DNA of 32,783 nt from an uncultured Mailhella sp. (GCA_944324085.1 CALUUX010000072.1:1-32783); one strand, 5' to 3'; shown: positions 24,567 to 32,783, counted from the stretch's first letter. The notes: generated by a model not told the origin, from the sequence alone. Translations and numbers: made by a program.

Positions 24567-25529
24567 ATGCCCCTGATGAAGCGATTTCTTGTCGGCTGCC
24601 TCGCGCTTGTCGCCGCTCTCTTCTGCCAACAGACAACCCTTGCCGCCGACGCCATGAAAATCGGCGTTCTGCCCGCGGCCGACTCCCTTCTTCTTCACGC
24701 CGCCAGGGAAGACGGCGTCTTTTCCGCCCACGGGCTCGACGTGGAACTCGTTCCGTTCCAGAGCGCGCTGGAACTCGGCGCGGCCATGCGCGCCGGTTCG
24801 CTGGACGGACACTTCGGCGACATCATCAACGTTCTCATGCAGAACGAAAACGGCGCGCCGCAGCTCATCGTGGCCACCACATCCCACTCTTCGCCCAAAG
24901 CCCGGTTCTTCGGCCTTGCCGTCAGCCCGCGCTCTTCCGCGCAGACTCTGGAAGAGCTCAAGGGAAAAAGCTGCTCCATAGGCCGCGCCACCATCGTGGA
25001 TTTCGTGCTGGACGCCCTGCTGGAAAACGAAGGCGCGACCGGTTCGCTGGAAAAACGCGATATCCGCCAGATTCCCGTCCGACTCCAGATGCTGCTTTCC
25101 GGCCAGATAGAATCGGCTCTTCTGCCGGAACCGCTGCTCTCTCTGGTGGAAGGGCAGGGAGCCCGCGTGCTCCTCGACGACAGAAAGCTCCGCCTGCCTC
25201 TGGCCGTCATCGCCCTGAAAAAACCGGAACGGGCCGACGATCCGGCCTTCGCAGACCGCGCGTCGCGCTTTCGCGCCGCCCTCAAGGAAGAGGCCGACCG
25301 CGTCAACGCAGATCCCGACGCCTACAAGACCATGATGCAGAAAGTCGGCCTACTTTCTCCCAAAGCCGCGCCGCACTATGCCATGCTTCGCTTTGAAGAT
25401 CCCTTCACGCCTCTGGGCTTGCCCTCGGAAGACGATATTCAGAGCTACGCGTCCTGGATGCGGAAAAACCGGCTTCTGAAAAAGGGCGTGCCAGCCCTCG
25501 CCGATATCGTTTTTCAGGAAAAGAAATGA
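24567..25529 (+). CDS. ABC transporter substrate-binding protein, SsuA/TauA/NMT1-like
   Basis: A 320-residue periplasmic binding protein. The cleavable signal peptide ends about TLAADA, and the mature protein begins KIGVLPAADSLLLHAAREDGVF. This pattern and the later AAMRAGSLDGHFGDI and LKGKSCSIGR match the NMT1/SsuA group, which binds nitrate, sulfonates, taurine, thiamine precursors or similar small molecules. The ATG at 24567 has GGAAGGA close by; ATG 24576 is an alternative. The stop overlaps the ATPase start (ATGA). The ligand cannot be assigned. Given the neighbouring aldolase-type enzyme, an amino-acid-like or sulfonate-like compound is conceivable, but this is inference. Confidence 0.88.
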   Translation: MPLMKRFLVGCLALVAALFCQQTTLAADAMKIGVLPAADSLLLHAAREDGVFSAHGLDVELVPFQSALELGAAMRAGSLDGHFGDIINVLMQNENGAPQLIVATTSHSSPKARFFGLAVSPRSSAQTLEELKGKSCSIGRATIVDFVLDALLENEGATGSLEKRDIRQIPVRLQMLLSGQIESALLPEPLLSLVEGQGARVLLDDRKLRLPLAVIALKKPERADDPAFADRASRFRAALKEEADRVNADPDAYKTMMQKVGLLSPKAAPHYAMLRFEDPFTPLGLPSEDDIQSYASWMRKNRLLKKGVPALADIVFQEKK

Positions 25530-26287
25530 ACGACGTCAGCGCGGCGGCGCGCGTCGAGACTCTGGGCAAACGTTTCGGACGGCACATGGTGCTGTCCAAC
25601 ATTTCCTTTTCTCTGCCCGCGGGATCGTCGTTGTCCATCATCGGCCCCTCTGGCTGCGGAAAAAGCACGCTGTTGTCCATTATCGCCGGCCTGACCGACG
25701 CGAGCGACGGCGGCGTTTCTCTCCCCTCTTCCTGGAAAACCGCCTTCATTCTTCAGGACTACGGACTGTTTCCGTGGAAAACCGTTCGCGACAATCTGGA
25801 GCTTCCTCTCCAACTGCGCGGAACGGGGCGCAGGGAACGCTTCGCCGCCGTAACCGACATGCTCAGAGAGCTGGGGCTGGAAGGACTGGAACAACGTTTT
25901 CCCGTGCAGCTTTCCGGCGGTCAGAGACAACGCGTGGCCATCGGGCGCGCCCTTATTTCCCGGCCTGATCTGCTGCTCATGGACGAACCCTTCGCCGCGC
26001 TCGACGCCATCACCAGAGAGCATCTGCAAAACCTGCTTCTGGACGTGTGGAAACGACGCCGCATGAGCTTCATGCTGGTCACGCACAACGTGGCGGAGGC
26101 CGTGTTTCTCGGCCGCTACGTCATGGTTATGGGAGGGAAGCCCGCCACGAAAAAGCTGTGGCTGGACAATCCCTGCTTCGGAGACGCCTCCTGCCGCAAC
26201 AGCGACGCCTACTTTTCTCTCATCCGCAAGGTTCACGACGCGCTTGAAGACGGCGAGGTCCGCCCTGTTCCGGAGGCGCGCTCATGA
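25526..26287 (+). CDS. ABC transporter ATP-binding protein
   Basis: A 253-residue ATPase of the nitrate/sulfonate/taurine importer type. Walker A GPSGCGKST (40-48), Q-loop LQDYGLFPW (Q77), signature LSGGQ (129-133), Walker B LLLMDE (149-154) and the switch histidine in VTHN (H187) are all intact, so it should be active. It overlaps the binding-protein gene by 4 nt and the permease gene by 4 nt, implying coupled synthesis. It energises uptake by the permease at 26284-27045. Confidence 0.95.
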   Translation: MNDVSAAARVETLGKRFGRHMVLSNISFSLPAGSSLSIIGPSGCGKSTLLSIIAGLTDASDGGVSLPSSWKTAFILQDYGLFPWKTVRDNLELPLQLRGTGRRERFAAVTDMLRELGLEGLEQRFPVQLSGGQRQRVAIGRALISRPDLLLMDEPFAALDAITREHLQNLLLDVWKRRRMSFMLVTHNVAEAVFLGRYVMVMGGKPATKKLWLDNPCFGDASCRNSDAYFSLIRKVHDALEDGEVRPVPEARS

Positions 26288-27045
26288 AGCCGTTCGACAT
26301 TCTTTTCCGCTATGCCGTGGCCTTTCTCGCCCTGCTTCTGCTCTGGCAGATCGGGGCCTGGATTCTCGGTCCCTATCTTCTTCCCGCGCCGCTGGAAACC
26401 CTTGACGCGTGGGTTCAGTCTCTCAAAGAACCGGTCATGCGCGGACATATTCAAAGCAGCGCGTTCCGCGTGATCTCGGCCATGGCCCTGGCGCTGATCG
26501 TCGCCTTTCCTCTGGGCATTCTGCTGGGATATCGGCGACGCATCGATCGTTACGTCTCACCCATGGTCTTTCTTACCTATCCGTTGCCCAAAATCGTGCT
26601 GCTGCCCGTCTTTCTCACCCTGTTCGGGTTGGGCGATCTATCCAAAATTCTGATCATCGCCCTGACCACAGGCTATCAGATCCTCGTGGTCACCCGAGAC
26701 GGCATACGCCAGCTTGACGCCCGTTATCTGGACGCCTTCCGCACGCTGGGCGGCACGCCGGCCCAGCTTGTGCGGCACGTTCTCGTTCCCGCGGCTTTGC
26801 CAAGCGCCATGACCGCGCTCAAGGTAAGCAGCGGAACCGCCGTGGCCGTGCTTTTCATGGCGGAATCCTTCGCCACGCAGAGCGGTCTCGGTTTTCTCAT
26901 CATGGACGCCTGGGGTCGCGGCGATCAGCTCGAAATGTTTTGCGGCATTCTTTCCATGAGTCTGCTCGGACTCGCCGTCTACGAACTCTGCCATATCGCC
27001 GAAAGAACTCTCTGCCGCTGGAAAAGACTGGAAAACAGGAGATAA
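26284..27045 (+). CDS. ABC transporter permease
   Basis: A 253-residue inner-membrane protein with about six hydrophobic segments. The cytoplasmic coupling loop DAFRTLGGTPAQLVRHVLVP is the EAA-type motif of binding-protein-dependent transport permeases (SsuC/TauC type). It presumably forms a homodimer with two copies of the ATPase encoded just upstream. The start overlaps the ATPase stop (ATGA). The aldolase-type gene starts 5 nt after the stop, so transport and enzyme are made from one message. Confidence 0.93.
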   Translation: MKPFDILFRYAVAFLALLLLWQIGAWILGPYLLPAPLETLDAWVQSLKEPVMRGHIQSSAFRVISAMALALIVAFPLGILLGYRRRIDRYVSPMVFLTYPLPKIVLLPVFLTLFGLGDLSKILIIALTTGYQILVVTRDGIRQLDARYLDAFRTLGGTPAQLVRHVLVPAALPSAMTALKVSSGTAVAVLFMAESFATQSGLGFLIMDAWGRGDQLEMFCGILSMSLLGLAVYELCHIAERTLCRWKRLENRR

Positions 27046-27050
27046 CGCTC

Positions 27051-28091
27051 ATGCTTCGTTTTGAATCCGACTACGGGGAAGGCGCGCATCCGCGCGTTCT
27101 GGAACTTCTCGCCGCCAGCAATCTGGAACAGACGCCCGGCTACGGAGAAGATCATTACTGCGAGGAAGCCCGCGAACTCATCCGCAAAGCCTGCTCCGCC
27201 CCAGACGCCGACGTGCATTTTCTGGTGGGCGGCACGCAGGCGAACTTCGTGGTCATCGAGGCCGCGCTCAAACCCTGGCAGGGTGCGCTCTGCGCCGACA
27301 ACGGCCATATCAACGTGCATGAAACCGGCGCCGTGGAAGCCACCGGACACAAAGTGCTCCCCCTGCCCGCGCATGACGGTAAAATTTCCGCCGAACAGAT
27401 TCGTGAAGCCTGCGCCGAGCACTACGCCGACGATTCCCATGAACACATGGTGCAACCCGGACTCGTGTACCTCTCCTCTCCCACGGAATTCGGCACCCTC
27501 TACGCCAAAGAGGAGCTTCAGGCCATCAGCCAGGCCTGCCGCGAACTCGGACTGACGCTGTTTGTCGACGGCGCGCGCATGGGATACGGCCTCATGTCCG
27601 AGGTCAACGACGTGACGCTGGCCGACTTCGCCGCGCTGTGCGACGTCTTCACCATCGGAGGAACCAAAGTCGGCGCGCTGTTCGGCGAAGCCGTCGTCAT
27701 CGCCTCGCCCGCGCTGAAAAAGGATTTTCGCTATCTCATGAAACAGAGAGGAGCCATGCTGGCCAAGGGCAGACTGCTGGGCCTTCAGTTTCTGGCTCTG
27801 TTCCAGGACAATCTTTACTTCCGCATCGCGAAACGGGCCGACGAGCTGGCCATGAGACTGCGCCAGGCCTTCACGGAGCAAGGATGGCCGTTGCTCTATG
27901 ATTCCTTCACCAATCAGCAGTTTCCCATCATTCCAGACGACGTTCTCCAACGTCTGAGCGAAACATACTCCTTCAGCTTCTGGCAGAAGACGGACGCCAC
28001 GCACAGCGCGGTTCGTTTCTGCGCCAGCTGGGCGACGACGGAAGAGGCCGTCAATCAGCTTATCGCCGACCTCTCCAACAACCGAGCGTAA
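27051..28091 (+). CDS. Threonine-aldolase-family PLP enzyme
   Basis: A 346-residue fold-type I pyridoxal phosphate enzyme of the low-specificity L-threonine aldolase/beta-eliminating lyase family. The PLP aspartate lies in LFVDGARMGYG and the Schiff-base lysine in FTIGGTK (K206). The N-terminal FESDYGEGAHP and TPGYGEDHY also fit the family. Likely reaction: cleavage of L-threonine or allo-threonine to glycine and acetaldehyde, or the analogous retro-aldol of another beta-hydroxy amino acid. AGGAG lies before ATG 27051. It sits 5 nt after an ABC permease gene, so its substrate may be the imported compound. It is followed by a convergent gene and a long inverted repeat. I leave the symbol empty because the operon context could mean a specialised substrate. 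Confidence 0.88.
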   Translation: MLRFESDYGEGAHPRVLELLAASNLEQTPGYGEDHYCEEARELIRKACSAPDADVHFLVGGTQANFVVIEAALKPWQGALCADNGHINVHETGAVEATGHKVLPLPAHDGKISAEQIREACAEHYADDSHEHMVQPGLVYLSSPTEFGTLYAKEELQAISQACRELGLTLFVDGARMGYGLMSEVNDVTLADFAALCDVFTIGGTKVGALFGEAVVIASPALKKDFRYLMKQRGAMLAKGRLLGLQFLALFQDNLYFRIAKRADELAMRLRQAFTEQGWPLLYDSFTNQQFPIIPDDVLQRLSETYSFSFWQKTDATHSAVRFCASWATTEEAVNQLIADLSNNRA

Positions 28092-28095
28092 ACAC

Positions 28096-28161
28096 CGACG
28101 CAGCCCGCGCCGACTTTTCCCTCATAGCGATCCGGAACCGTTTCTCTCGCGGGCTGCGTCG
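28096..28161. repeat. Long-loop inverted repeat between convergent genes
   Basis: CGACGCAGCCCGCG (28096-28109) and its perfect complement (28148-28161), 14 bp with a 38-nt loop. It fills the space between the convergent aldolase-type and panF genes. T-runs are lacking on both sides, so its role as a two-way terminator is uncertain. Confidence 0.5.
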
Positions 28162-28183
28162 ATCAACGTCGCGCGTCGGACCG

Positions 28184-29653
28184 TCAGTCTTCCCAGAACA
28201 GCCTCATGATCTCGTCCGGCACAGGTTTGCCCCGCTTGTTTCCCCACCAGAACGCCAGCAGAGAAATCACGCAGGTTGGCACAATGGCGTGCACGCCGCC
28301 GAGCGGCACCTTTGCAACGGAAAGCAGCACAAAAACCGCCACGCCCGCCGCCATGGAACAAAGCGCGCCCACGGCGTTGGCCCGTTTCCAGTACATACCA
28401 AGCACGATGGGCCAGAGAAACACGGCTTCCAAACCGCCGAACGCAAACAGATTGATCCAGACAAGAAGATCCGGCGGATCAAAGGATAACAGAAAAACCA
28501 GCGCGCCAACGGCCAGCGTGCAACAGAAGCTCATGCGGCCTATCTTTCCGGCCGATATGGCGGAAGCGTTGTTCCCGAGGCGATAACGAATATACAAATC
28601 CTTGACGATGGACGCCGAAACCAGCAGCAGCATGGTGTCCACCGTGGACATGATGGCCGCCAGCGGTCCGGCAACAAACACCCCGGCCCAGAACGGCGGC
28701 AGAAGCTCCAAAATAAGCGAAGGAATAATCAGATCGCCGGACGTAAGTCCCGGCATGACCGCGCGCCCAAGCACGCCCGCCAAATGCATGAACAGCAGCA
28801 AAAATCCGATAATGAGCGTGCCCACAATCATGGCGTCATGCATGGAACGCGAATCCTTGTACCCAAAGCAACGCTGCGTGGTCTGAGGAAGGCCGAGAAT
28901 GCCGAGCCCCACAAGAATCCAGAAGGAAAACAGCATGGGCGCAGGGATGCCTCCCCCCGCGCCAGACGGAGATATCAGTCCCGGATCCATGCTTTTCAGC
29001 GTCTGCACGCACTGCTCCATGCCTCCGCCGGCCCGAACCACGGCAAAAAGAATGACCACCGACGCCACCAGCATGACCACGCCCTGAAGAGCGTCCGTCA
29101 CCACCACGGCCCGGAAACCGCCCACCGCCGTGTACGCCACCACCGTCACGCCGAACAGAATCAGTCCCGCCTCATAGGGATAACCTGTCACAGCCTGAAA
29201 CACGCGCGCCCCACCGATGAACTGCGCCACCATGGACGCGGCAAAGAACACAAGCACAGCCACGGAACAAAGAATGACGACAGCGTCGCTCCTGTACCTG
29301 GCGTACAAAAAATCCGTAATCGTGACGGCATGGATCCGCCGCCCAACTATGGCGAAACGCTTGCCGAGCACGCCGAGCGTGAGAAAAGTGGTCGGCACCT
29401 GAATCATGGCCAGCAGCACCCAGCCGAGCCCCAATTTATAGGCTACGCCCGGCCCGCCCACAAAACTGCTGGCGCTGGTGTAGCTGGCAATGATGGTCAT
29501 GGCCAGCACGAAACCGCCCATGGTGCGCCCGCCGATAAAATATTCCTCAATGAAACTGCCGCCAGGCCCCTTTTTGGCCTGACGCTGCGCCCATACGGCC
29601 AAAAGCAACGTCAGCGCAAGATACCCCACCAGAGGAATAAGAGCGAGGTTCAT
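28184..29653 (-). CDS. panF: Sodium/pantothenate symporter
   Basis: A 489-residue sodium:solute symporter family membrane protein with about 13 hydrophobic segments. FIEEYFIGGRTMGGFVLAM, SYTSASSFVGGPG and the ATTQRCFGYKD-like LPQTTQRCFGYKDSR match PanF, which imports pantothenate with Na+. The ATG at 29653 overlaps the stop of the YhdT-like gene (ATGA), as panF and yhdT are paired in many proteobacteria. GGAGG lies inside the upstream gene end. The neighbouring panC and panD support the assignment. Length is typical for PanF. Confidence 0.92.
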   Translation of the reverse strand: MNLALIPLVGYLALTLLLAVWAQRQAKKGPGGSFIEEYFIGGRTMGGFVLAMTIIASYTSASSFVGGPGVAYKLGLGWVLLAMIQVPTTFLTLGVLGKRFAIVGRRIHAVTITDFLYARYRSDAVVILCSVAVLVFFAASMVAQFIGGARVFQAVTGYPYEAGLILFGVTVVAYTAVGGFRAVVVTDALQGVVMLVASVVILFAVVRAGGGMEQCVQTLKSMDPGLISPSGAGGGIPAPMLFSFWILVGLGILGLPQTTQRCFGYKDSRSMHDAMIVGTLIIGFLLLFMHLAGVLGRAVMPGLTSGDLIIPSLILELLPPFWAGVFVAGPLAAIMSTVDTMLLLVSASIVKDLYIRYRLGNNASAISAGKIGRMSFCCTLAVGALVFLLSFDPPDLLVWINLFAFGGLEAVFLWPIVLGMYWKRANAVGALCSMAAGVAVFVLLSVAKVPLGGVHAIVPTCVISLLAFWWGNKRGKPVPDEIMRLFWED

Positions 29654-29931
29654 GCGCCCTCCTTACCGTTGTTTTTTTCGCCTTTGTCCTCTTCAAGAGG
29701 AATCTCGACGAAAAAACGTCGGACCACGATCCAAAGAACAAGCGTCATAACCGGATAGCCCAGCACGCAACTATAAAAAAACCACGCCGGCAGTCCGAAC
29801 ACATAGCTGTACTCCTCGGGATCCCCGGAACCGAGCCCGAACGCGAACGCCGTCCACCACACAAAAAAGAATACATAAAGACCCAGCGTGATCAGAGCCT
29901 CACGGTCGGCCTGTCGAAACGCTCCACGCAT
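29650..29931 (-). CDS. yhdT: YhdT-family (DUF997) small membrane protein
   Basis: A 93-residue protein with two hydrophobic segments (ALITLGLYVFFFVWW and FFYSCVLGYPVMTLVLWIVV) and a charged C-terminal tail. YhdT proteins are almost always encoded next to panF and are presumed to assist or regulate the symporter; the exact role is not known. ATG 29931 is chosen because GAGGAT lies 6 nt upstream; the longer frame to 29982 lacks a ribosome binding site. It overlaps panF by 4 nt and lies 47 nt after the BASS-type carrier gene. Confidence 0.85.
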   Translation of the reverse strand: MRGAFRQADREALITLGLYVFFFVWWTAFAFGLGSGDPEEYSYVFGLPAWFFYSCVLGYPVMTLVLWIVVRRFFVEIPLEEDKGEKNNGKEGA

Positions 29932-29978
29932 AGTTATCCTCGTACTGCCTCGATAGACGTTGTCAAAACTCCCACGGC

Positions 29979-30926
29979 TCACGCTTCTCCGACTCTACGA
30001 TCGCCCTTTCGCCGCCATCCCGCGAAAAGGGACCCGGAAATGTTCTGCCACGCGCTGAACAGGGCTCCCGGCAGCGTCGCCATGGGATTAGCCGCAAAAT
30101 GGACCGTCGCCAAAGCCACGGCCAGACCGCTGTTCTGCATCCCCACTTCTATGGAAACGGCGGTGCTTCCGGCATAGTTCATGCCGAGGGCGGCGGCCAA
30201 AAGCAAACCCAGAAGCAAGCCCGCTCCATTATGCAGAAATACCAATAAAAGCACCAGCAGCCCGCTCTCGGCGATTTTTTCCGCATTTACGGCAATGATG
30301 CCGCCCACAATGAGAATAATGCCCATTACCGACACGATCGGGCAAAAATCCGTCACGCCCCGCACCACGCCCCAGGACACGCGACGAAGGACAAGACCAG
30401 CCACAACCGGAACAAGAACAATTTTGAGAACGGAAAACACCATGGCCCAAAAAGAAACATCCACGCGACTGCCGGCAAGAAGATATACGAGCAGCGGCGT
30501 CGCCACCGGAGCCATCAACGTGGAGCACACCGTCATGGCGACGGAAAGCGCCACATCCCCGCGCGCAAGATAGGTAATAACATTGCTGGCCGTTCCTCCC
30601 GGCGCGCATCCAACCAAAATGACGCCAAGAGCCAGATCAGCCGGCAACGAAAACAGACTCGACAAACCCCAGGCAAGCAGCGGCATCATCGTGAACTGGG
30701 CCGCGCATCCCGCAAACAAAGCCTTCGGATGCGTCAGCACCGTTCGGAACGCCCCCGTTTCTATGGTGAGCCCCATGCCGAACATGATGACGGCAAGAAA
30801 CGCGGACGTATGCGGCACCGTCCAAGCAAAAAGAGAAGGAAAGAGATACGCCACCGCAGAGCAGGCAAGAATGATCAGCCCTATCCACCTCACCAGCAGG
30901 GCGTTGATTTTCCTTAAAAAAACCAT
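29979..30926 (-). CDS. BASS-family sodium symporter, candidate pantoate transporter
   Basis: A 315-residue membrane protein with about nine or ten hydrophobic segments. GCAPGGTASNVITYLARGD and EVGMQNSGLAVALA are the conserved blocks of the bile acid:sodium symporter (BASS) family. One member of that family, PanS of Salmonella, carries ketopantoate/pantoate. The position between panD and yhdT-panF makes a pantothenate-precursor role likely here, though the sequence itself does not prove the substrate. ATG 30926 follows AGGAG by 6 nt; the TTG two codons upstream is rejected. A terminator-like hairpin ends only 9 nt before the ribosome binding site, suggesting controlled read-through from panCD. 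Confidence 0.85.
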   Translation of the reverse strand: MVFLRKINALLVRWIGLIILACSAVAYLFPSLFAWTVPHTSAFLAVIMFGMGLTIETGAFRTVLTHPKALFAGCAAQFTMMPLLAWGLSSLFSLPADLALGVILVGCAPGGTASNVITYLARGDVALSVAMTVCSTLMAPVATPLLVYLLAGSRVDVSFWAMVFSVLKIVLVPVVAGLVLRRVSWGVVRGVTDFCPIVSVMGIILIVGGIIAVNAEKIAESGLLVLLLVFLHNGAGLLLGLLLAAALGMNYAGSTAVSIEVGMQNSGLAVALATVHFAANPMATLPGALFSAWQNISGSLFAGWRRKGDRRVGEA

Positions 30927-30939
30927 GTGCAACTCCTAT

Positions 30940-30970
30940 GAAAAAGCCGGACCTCAAGAAAGGCCCGGCT
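30940..30970 (-). terminator. Terminator or attenuator between panD and the BASS carrier gene
   Basis: On the minus strand AGCCGGGCCT, loop TTCTTG, AGGTCCGGCT (one G-T pair), then TTTTT. It ends panCD transcripts, but the AGGAG of the next gene begins almost directly after the T-run. Transport genes must therefore be reached by read-through or by a promoter overlapping panD. Confidence 0.85.
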
Positions 30971-30993
30971 CACGTTCGCCAGACGACTGAACG

Positions 30994-31383
30994 TCACATA
31001 TCCTCCAGCCTTCCGTGCTTTTCATAACGGCTTACCCGCACGACATGATTGCGCGAATCCACAAACACGACTTTCGGGCGAGAAGCCCGCGCCTCCTCCG
31101 GCAACATTAAGGCATAGGACATGATGATAACCCTGTCTCCGGGCTGAACCAGCCGAGCGGCCGCGCCGTTCAGACAAACCACTCCGCTGTCTCTTTCGCC
31201 GGTAATGACGTAGGTCTCCAATCTATGCCCGTTTTCCACGTCCACCACCTGCACGCGTTCGTATTCCTGTATCCCAGCCGCTTCCATGAGCTGCTCGTCA
31301 ACAGTCACGCTTCCCACGTAATCAAGTTCGGCCTGCGTCACCACAGCACGGTGAATCTTGCCTTTCAAAACATTCAACAACAT
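30994..31383 (-). CDS. panD: Aspartate 1-decarboxylase proenzyme
   Basis: A 129-residue PanD that makes beta-alanine from L-aspartate for pantothenate synthesis. The self-cleavage site is Gly24-Ser25 in YVGSVTVDE, where Ser25 becomes the catalytic pyruvoyl group. K9 in LKGKIHRA and the later YALMLPEEA are conserved. ATG 31383 is used, with GAAGG upstream; the TTG-started frame to 31398 is rejected. It begins 4 nt after the panC stop, so the two are cotranscribed and probably coupled. Length is normal for PanD. Confidence 0.97.
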   Translation of the reverse strand: MLLNVLKGKIHRAVVTQAELDYVGSVTVDEQLMEAAGIQEYERVQVVDVENGHRLETYVITGERDSGVVCLNGAAARLVQPGDRVIIMSYALMLPEEARASRPKVVFVDSRNHVVRVSRYEKHGRLEDM

Positions 31384-31387
31384 GGCG

Positions 31388-32233
31388 CTAGCCTTCAAAC
31401 GTCACATTGTCGATAAGACGCGTCTTGCCGATGTACACCGCCACGGCGCACAGCACCGGTCCCTGAATGCGTTCCACAGGCTGCATGGACACAGCGTCTA
31501 CGGCTTCCACATAGTCAATGCGGGCAAGCGGTTCGCTTTCAATGCAGGCTCTCATGGCCGCAAGCACCACAGACGCGTTCCGCTCTCCCCGCTCCATCAG
31601 GGAACGGGCAAGAAACACGGCTCGGCTCAATACGACCGCAGCTTTGCGTTCCTCAGGATTCAGGTAGGTATTGCGGGAGCTTTTAGCCAGGCCGTCCTCT
31701 TCCCGGACAATAGGACAGCCGATGATTTCTATGTCAAAGTTCAGATCGCGCACCATACGACGTATGACCGCCAGCTGCTGGGCGTCTTTCTGGCCGAAAT
31801 ACGCCCTGTCAGGCGCTACAATATGAAAAAGCTTGCTTACCACCGTGCACACGCCGCGAAAATGCGTGGGGCGCGTCTTGCCGCAAAGCCCTTCCGTCAA
31901 ATGACTCATATCGACAAAGGTGCAAAAGTCAGACGCGTACATATCCTCAGGGCGAGGATGAAAGATCAAATGCGCTCCGGCCGCCTCGCAAAGGCGGGCG
32001 TCCGCGTCCAGATCGCGCGGATAACTGTCCAAATCCTCATTGGGCCCAAATTGTATAGGATTCACAAAGTCGCTGACCACTACGCGATCATTTTCCGCAA
32101 CCGCGCGAAGGATCAAACTTTTATGCCCCTCATGAAGATAACCCATAGTTGGCACAAGACCGACGCTCAAGCCCTGACGACGCCAATCTTTCACCTGTGA
32201 CCGAACATCGGCCACAGAAGAAACAATATTCAT
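31388..32233 (-). CDS. panC: Pantothenate synthetase (pantoate--beta-alanine ligase)
   Basis: A 281-residue enzyme joining pantoate and beta-alanine with ATP to form pantothenate. Motifs present: [11 protein letters not shown] (HIGH-like nucleotide site, H34-x-x-H37), [41 protein letters not shown] and KSSRNTYL (KMSKS equivalent). All are standard for PanC. AAGGAG lies 7 nt before ATG 32233. It is the first gene of the minus-strand pan cluster, so its promoter should lie in the region 32234-32535; none could be defined. The panB gene, which makes ketopantoate, is not in this window. Confidence 0.97.
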   Translation of the reverse strand: MNIVSSVADVRSQVKDWRRQGLSVGLVPTMGYLHEGHKSLILRAVAENDRVVVSDFVNPIQFGPNEDLDSYPRDLDADARLCEAAGAHLIFHPRPEDMYASDFCTFVDMSHLTEGLCGKTRPTHFRGVCTVVSKLFHIVAPDRAYFGQKDAQQLAVIRRMVRDLNFDIEIIGCPIVREEDGLAKSSRNTYLNPEERKAAVVLSRAVFLARSLMERGERNASVVLAAMRACIESEPLARIDYVEAVDAVSMQPVERIQGPVLCAVAVYIGKTRLIDNVTFEG

Positions 32234-32783
32234 AGATGCTCCTTAAATTTTCAGAATCCTGCCATGCCGCTCCGGCACGCCCATAATGAGGTAAAAACTA
32301 TGCGAAATGAAAAGGATTCTATAAACGGCAAGTGTAGTCAAAAAAAATACCCCGCGCAACAGGAGACAAACTGGTCGTATCTGGTGAAGCATGACAAAAA
32401 CGTTTCCCTTCCCGCTGAAACGAAGATCCCCCTTGGAACCAATATCCTGCCCGGACTTCATCATCCCGTCAAATAAGCGACAGTCTCTCCAACGGTGTGC
32501 CCGTCTATCATGAAGAATTCCCAGTCCTAAAGACAAAAAAGAGAACGCGTCATAACAAAACCGCGCATTCTCCGACGGAAAATACAGAACGGACAGCAGG
32601 TAAATATGCGTCTCAAAATGATGCCGCTTTATCAAAAGAATAAAAGAGGCACGCATCACCGCAGCGTCGAGTCCATCCGCAACGGGCCTCGTACCGGCGG
32701 GAGAGCGCGTCATCCCTCCCCCAAAAAGGCGTCTTACGCAAAACCACGAAGCGAGGACGTTATCGCTTCCCCTGGGGATAAAC
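32234..32783. other. Region upstream of panC to the window edge
   Basis: No gene I can support. A minus-strand frame (32713-32243, open to the window edge) runs straight through a terminator at 32535-32572 and matches no family I know. In other minus-strand frames, stops at 32762-32760 and 32736-32734 could end a gene that enters from the right edge. A small hairpin ATGCCG-CTC-CGGCAC (32263-32277) lies in the probable panC leader. Confidence 0.4.
32535..32572 (-). terminator. Minus-strand terminator for a gene beyond the window
   Basis: GAGAATGCG, loop, CGCGTTCTC on the minus strand (32572-32564 and 32549-32541, one G-T pair), followed by six T (32540-32535). It implies a minus-strand gene whose body lies to the right of the window or at its extreme edge. 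Confidence 0.7.

Noticed and set aside
32243..32713. 156-residue minus-strand frame near the right edge
   Set aside because: It passes through a clear minus-strand terminator and has no recognisable domain; GGGGGAGGG sits too close to its ATG.

Overview
The window is GC-rich and densely coding. The gene set suggests a strictly anaerobic, probably sulfidogenic gut-type bacterium of the Desulfovibrionaceae (Bilophila/Mailhella/Desulfovibrio-like). This rests on several paralogous flavoprotein + 4Fe-4S ferredoxin pairs of the AprBA (APS reductase)/fumarate reductase superfamily, a C_GCAxxG_C_C redox protein and Tat-exported hydrolases. The taxonomic guess is inference; no 16S or other marker is present.

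1-13.1 kb: three related redox modules. Module A (45-3533) is a flavoprotein followed by a GltD-like FAD/NAD(P) oxidoreductase with ferredoxin domains at its C-terminus. Module B (4435-7921) is ferredoxin, flavoprotein and an SLC13-like carrier. A Crp/Fnr-type regulator (about 8167-8901) separates it from module C (9482-13098), again ferredoxin, flavoprotein and SLC13/DASS carrier. None of the flavoproteins has an export signal, so the simplest reading is import of organic anions by the carriers and their reduction or oxidation in the cytoplasm with electrons passing through the 4Fe-4S partners. All three lack the C-terminal catalytic signatures I would expect in fumarate reductase or true APS reductase, so the substrates are unknown. 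Codon use in these modules is strongly biased (mostly GGC, AAC, TAC, ATC), suggesting high expression.

13.2-24.1 kb: serS; a Tat-exported type-B carboxylesterase; tRNA-Ala(GGC) on the minus strand; a Tat-exported metallophosphoesterase; a LacI-type regulator coupled to a TPR lipoprotein gene; and, on the minus strand, an MHS-family MFS transporter with a second, cytoplasmic metallophosphoesterase. A second LacI-type regulator, a clear paralogue of the first, diverges from the MFS gene. The two regulators keep an almost identical core promoter, and the intergenic regions hold operator-like palindromes.

24.1-28.1 kb: a C_GCAxxG_C_C protein, an SsuA/TauA-type ABC importer (binding protein, ATPase, permease with 4-nt overlaps) and a threonine-aldolase-type PLP enzyme, all plus strand and probably cotranscribed downstream of the second LacI gene.

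28.2-32.2 kb: a minus-strand pantothenate locus: panC, panD, a terminator-like hairpin, a BASS-family carrier (candidate pantoate transporter), a YhdT-type small membrane protein and panF. Synthesis and uptake of the coenzyme A precursor are thus clustered. The last 550 bases hold no gene I can support, apart from a minus-strand terminator and possibly the tail of a gene entering from the right edge.
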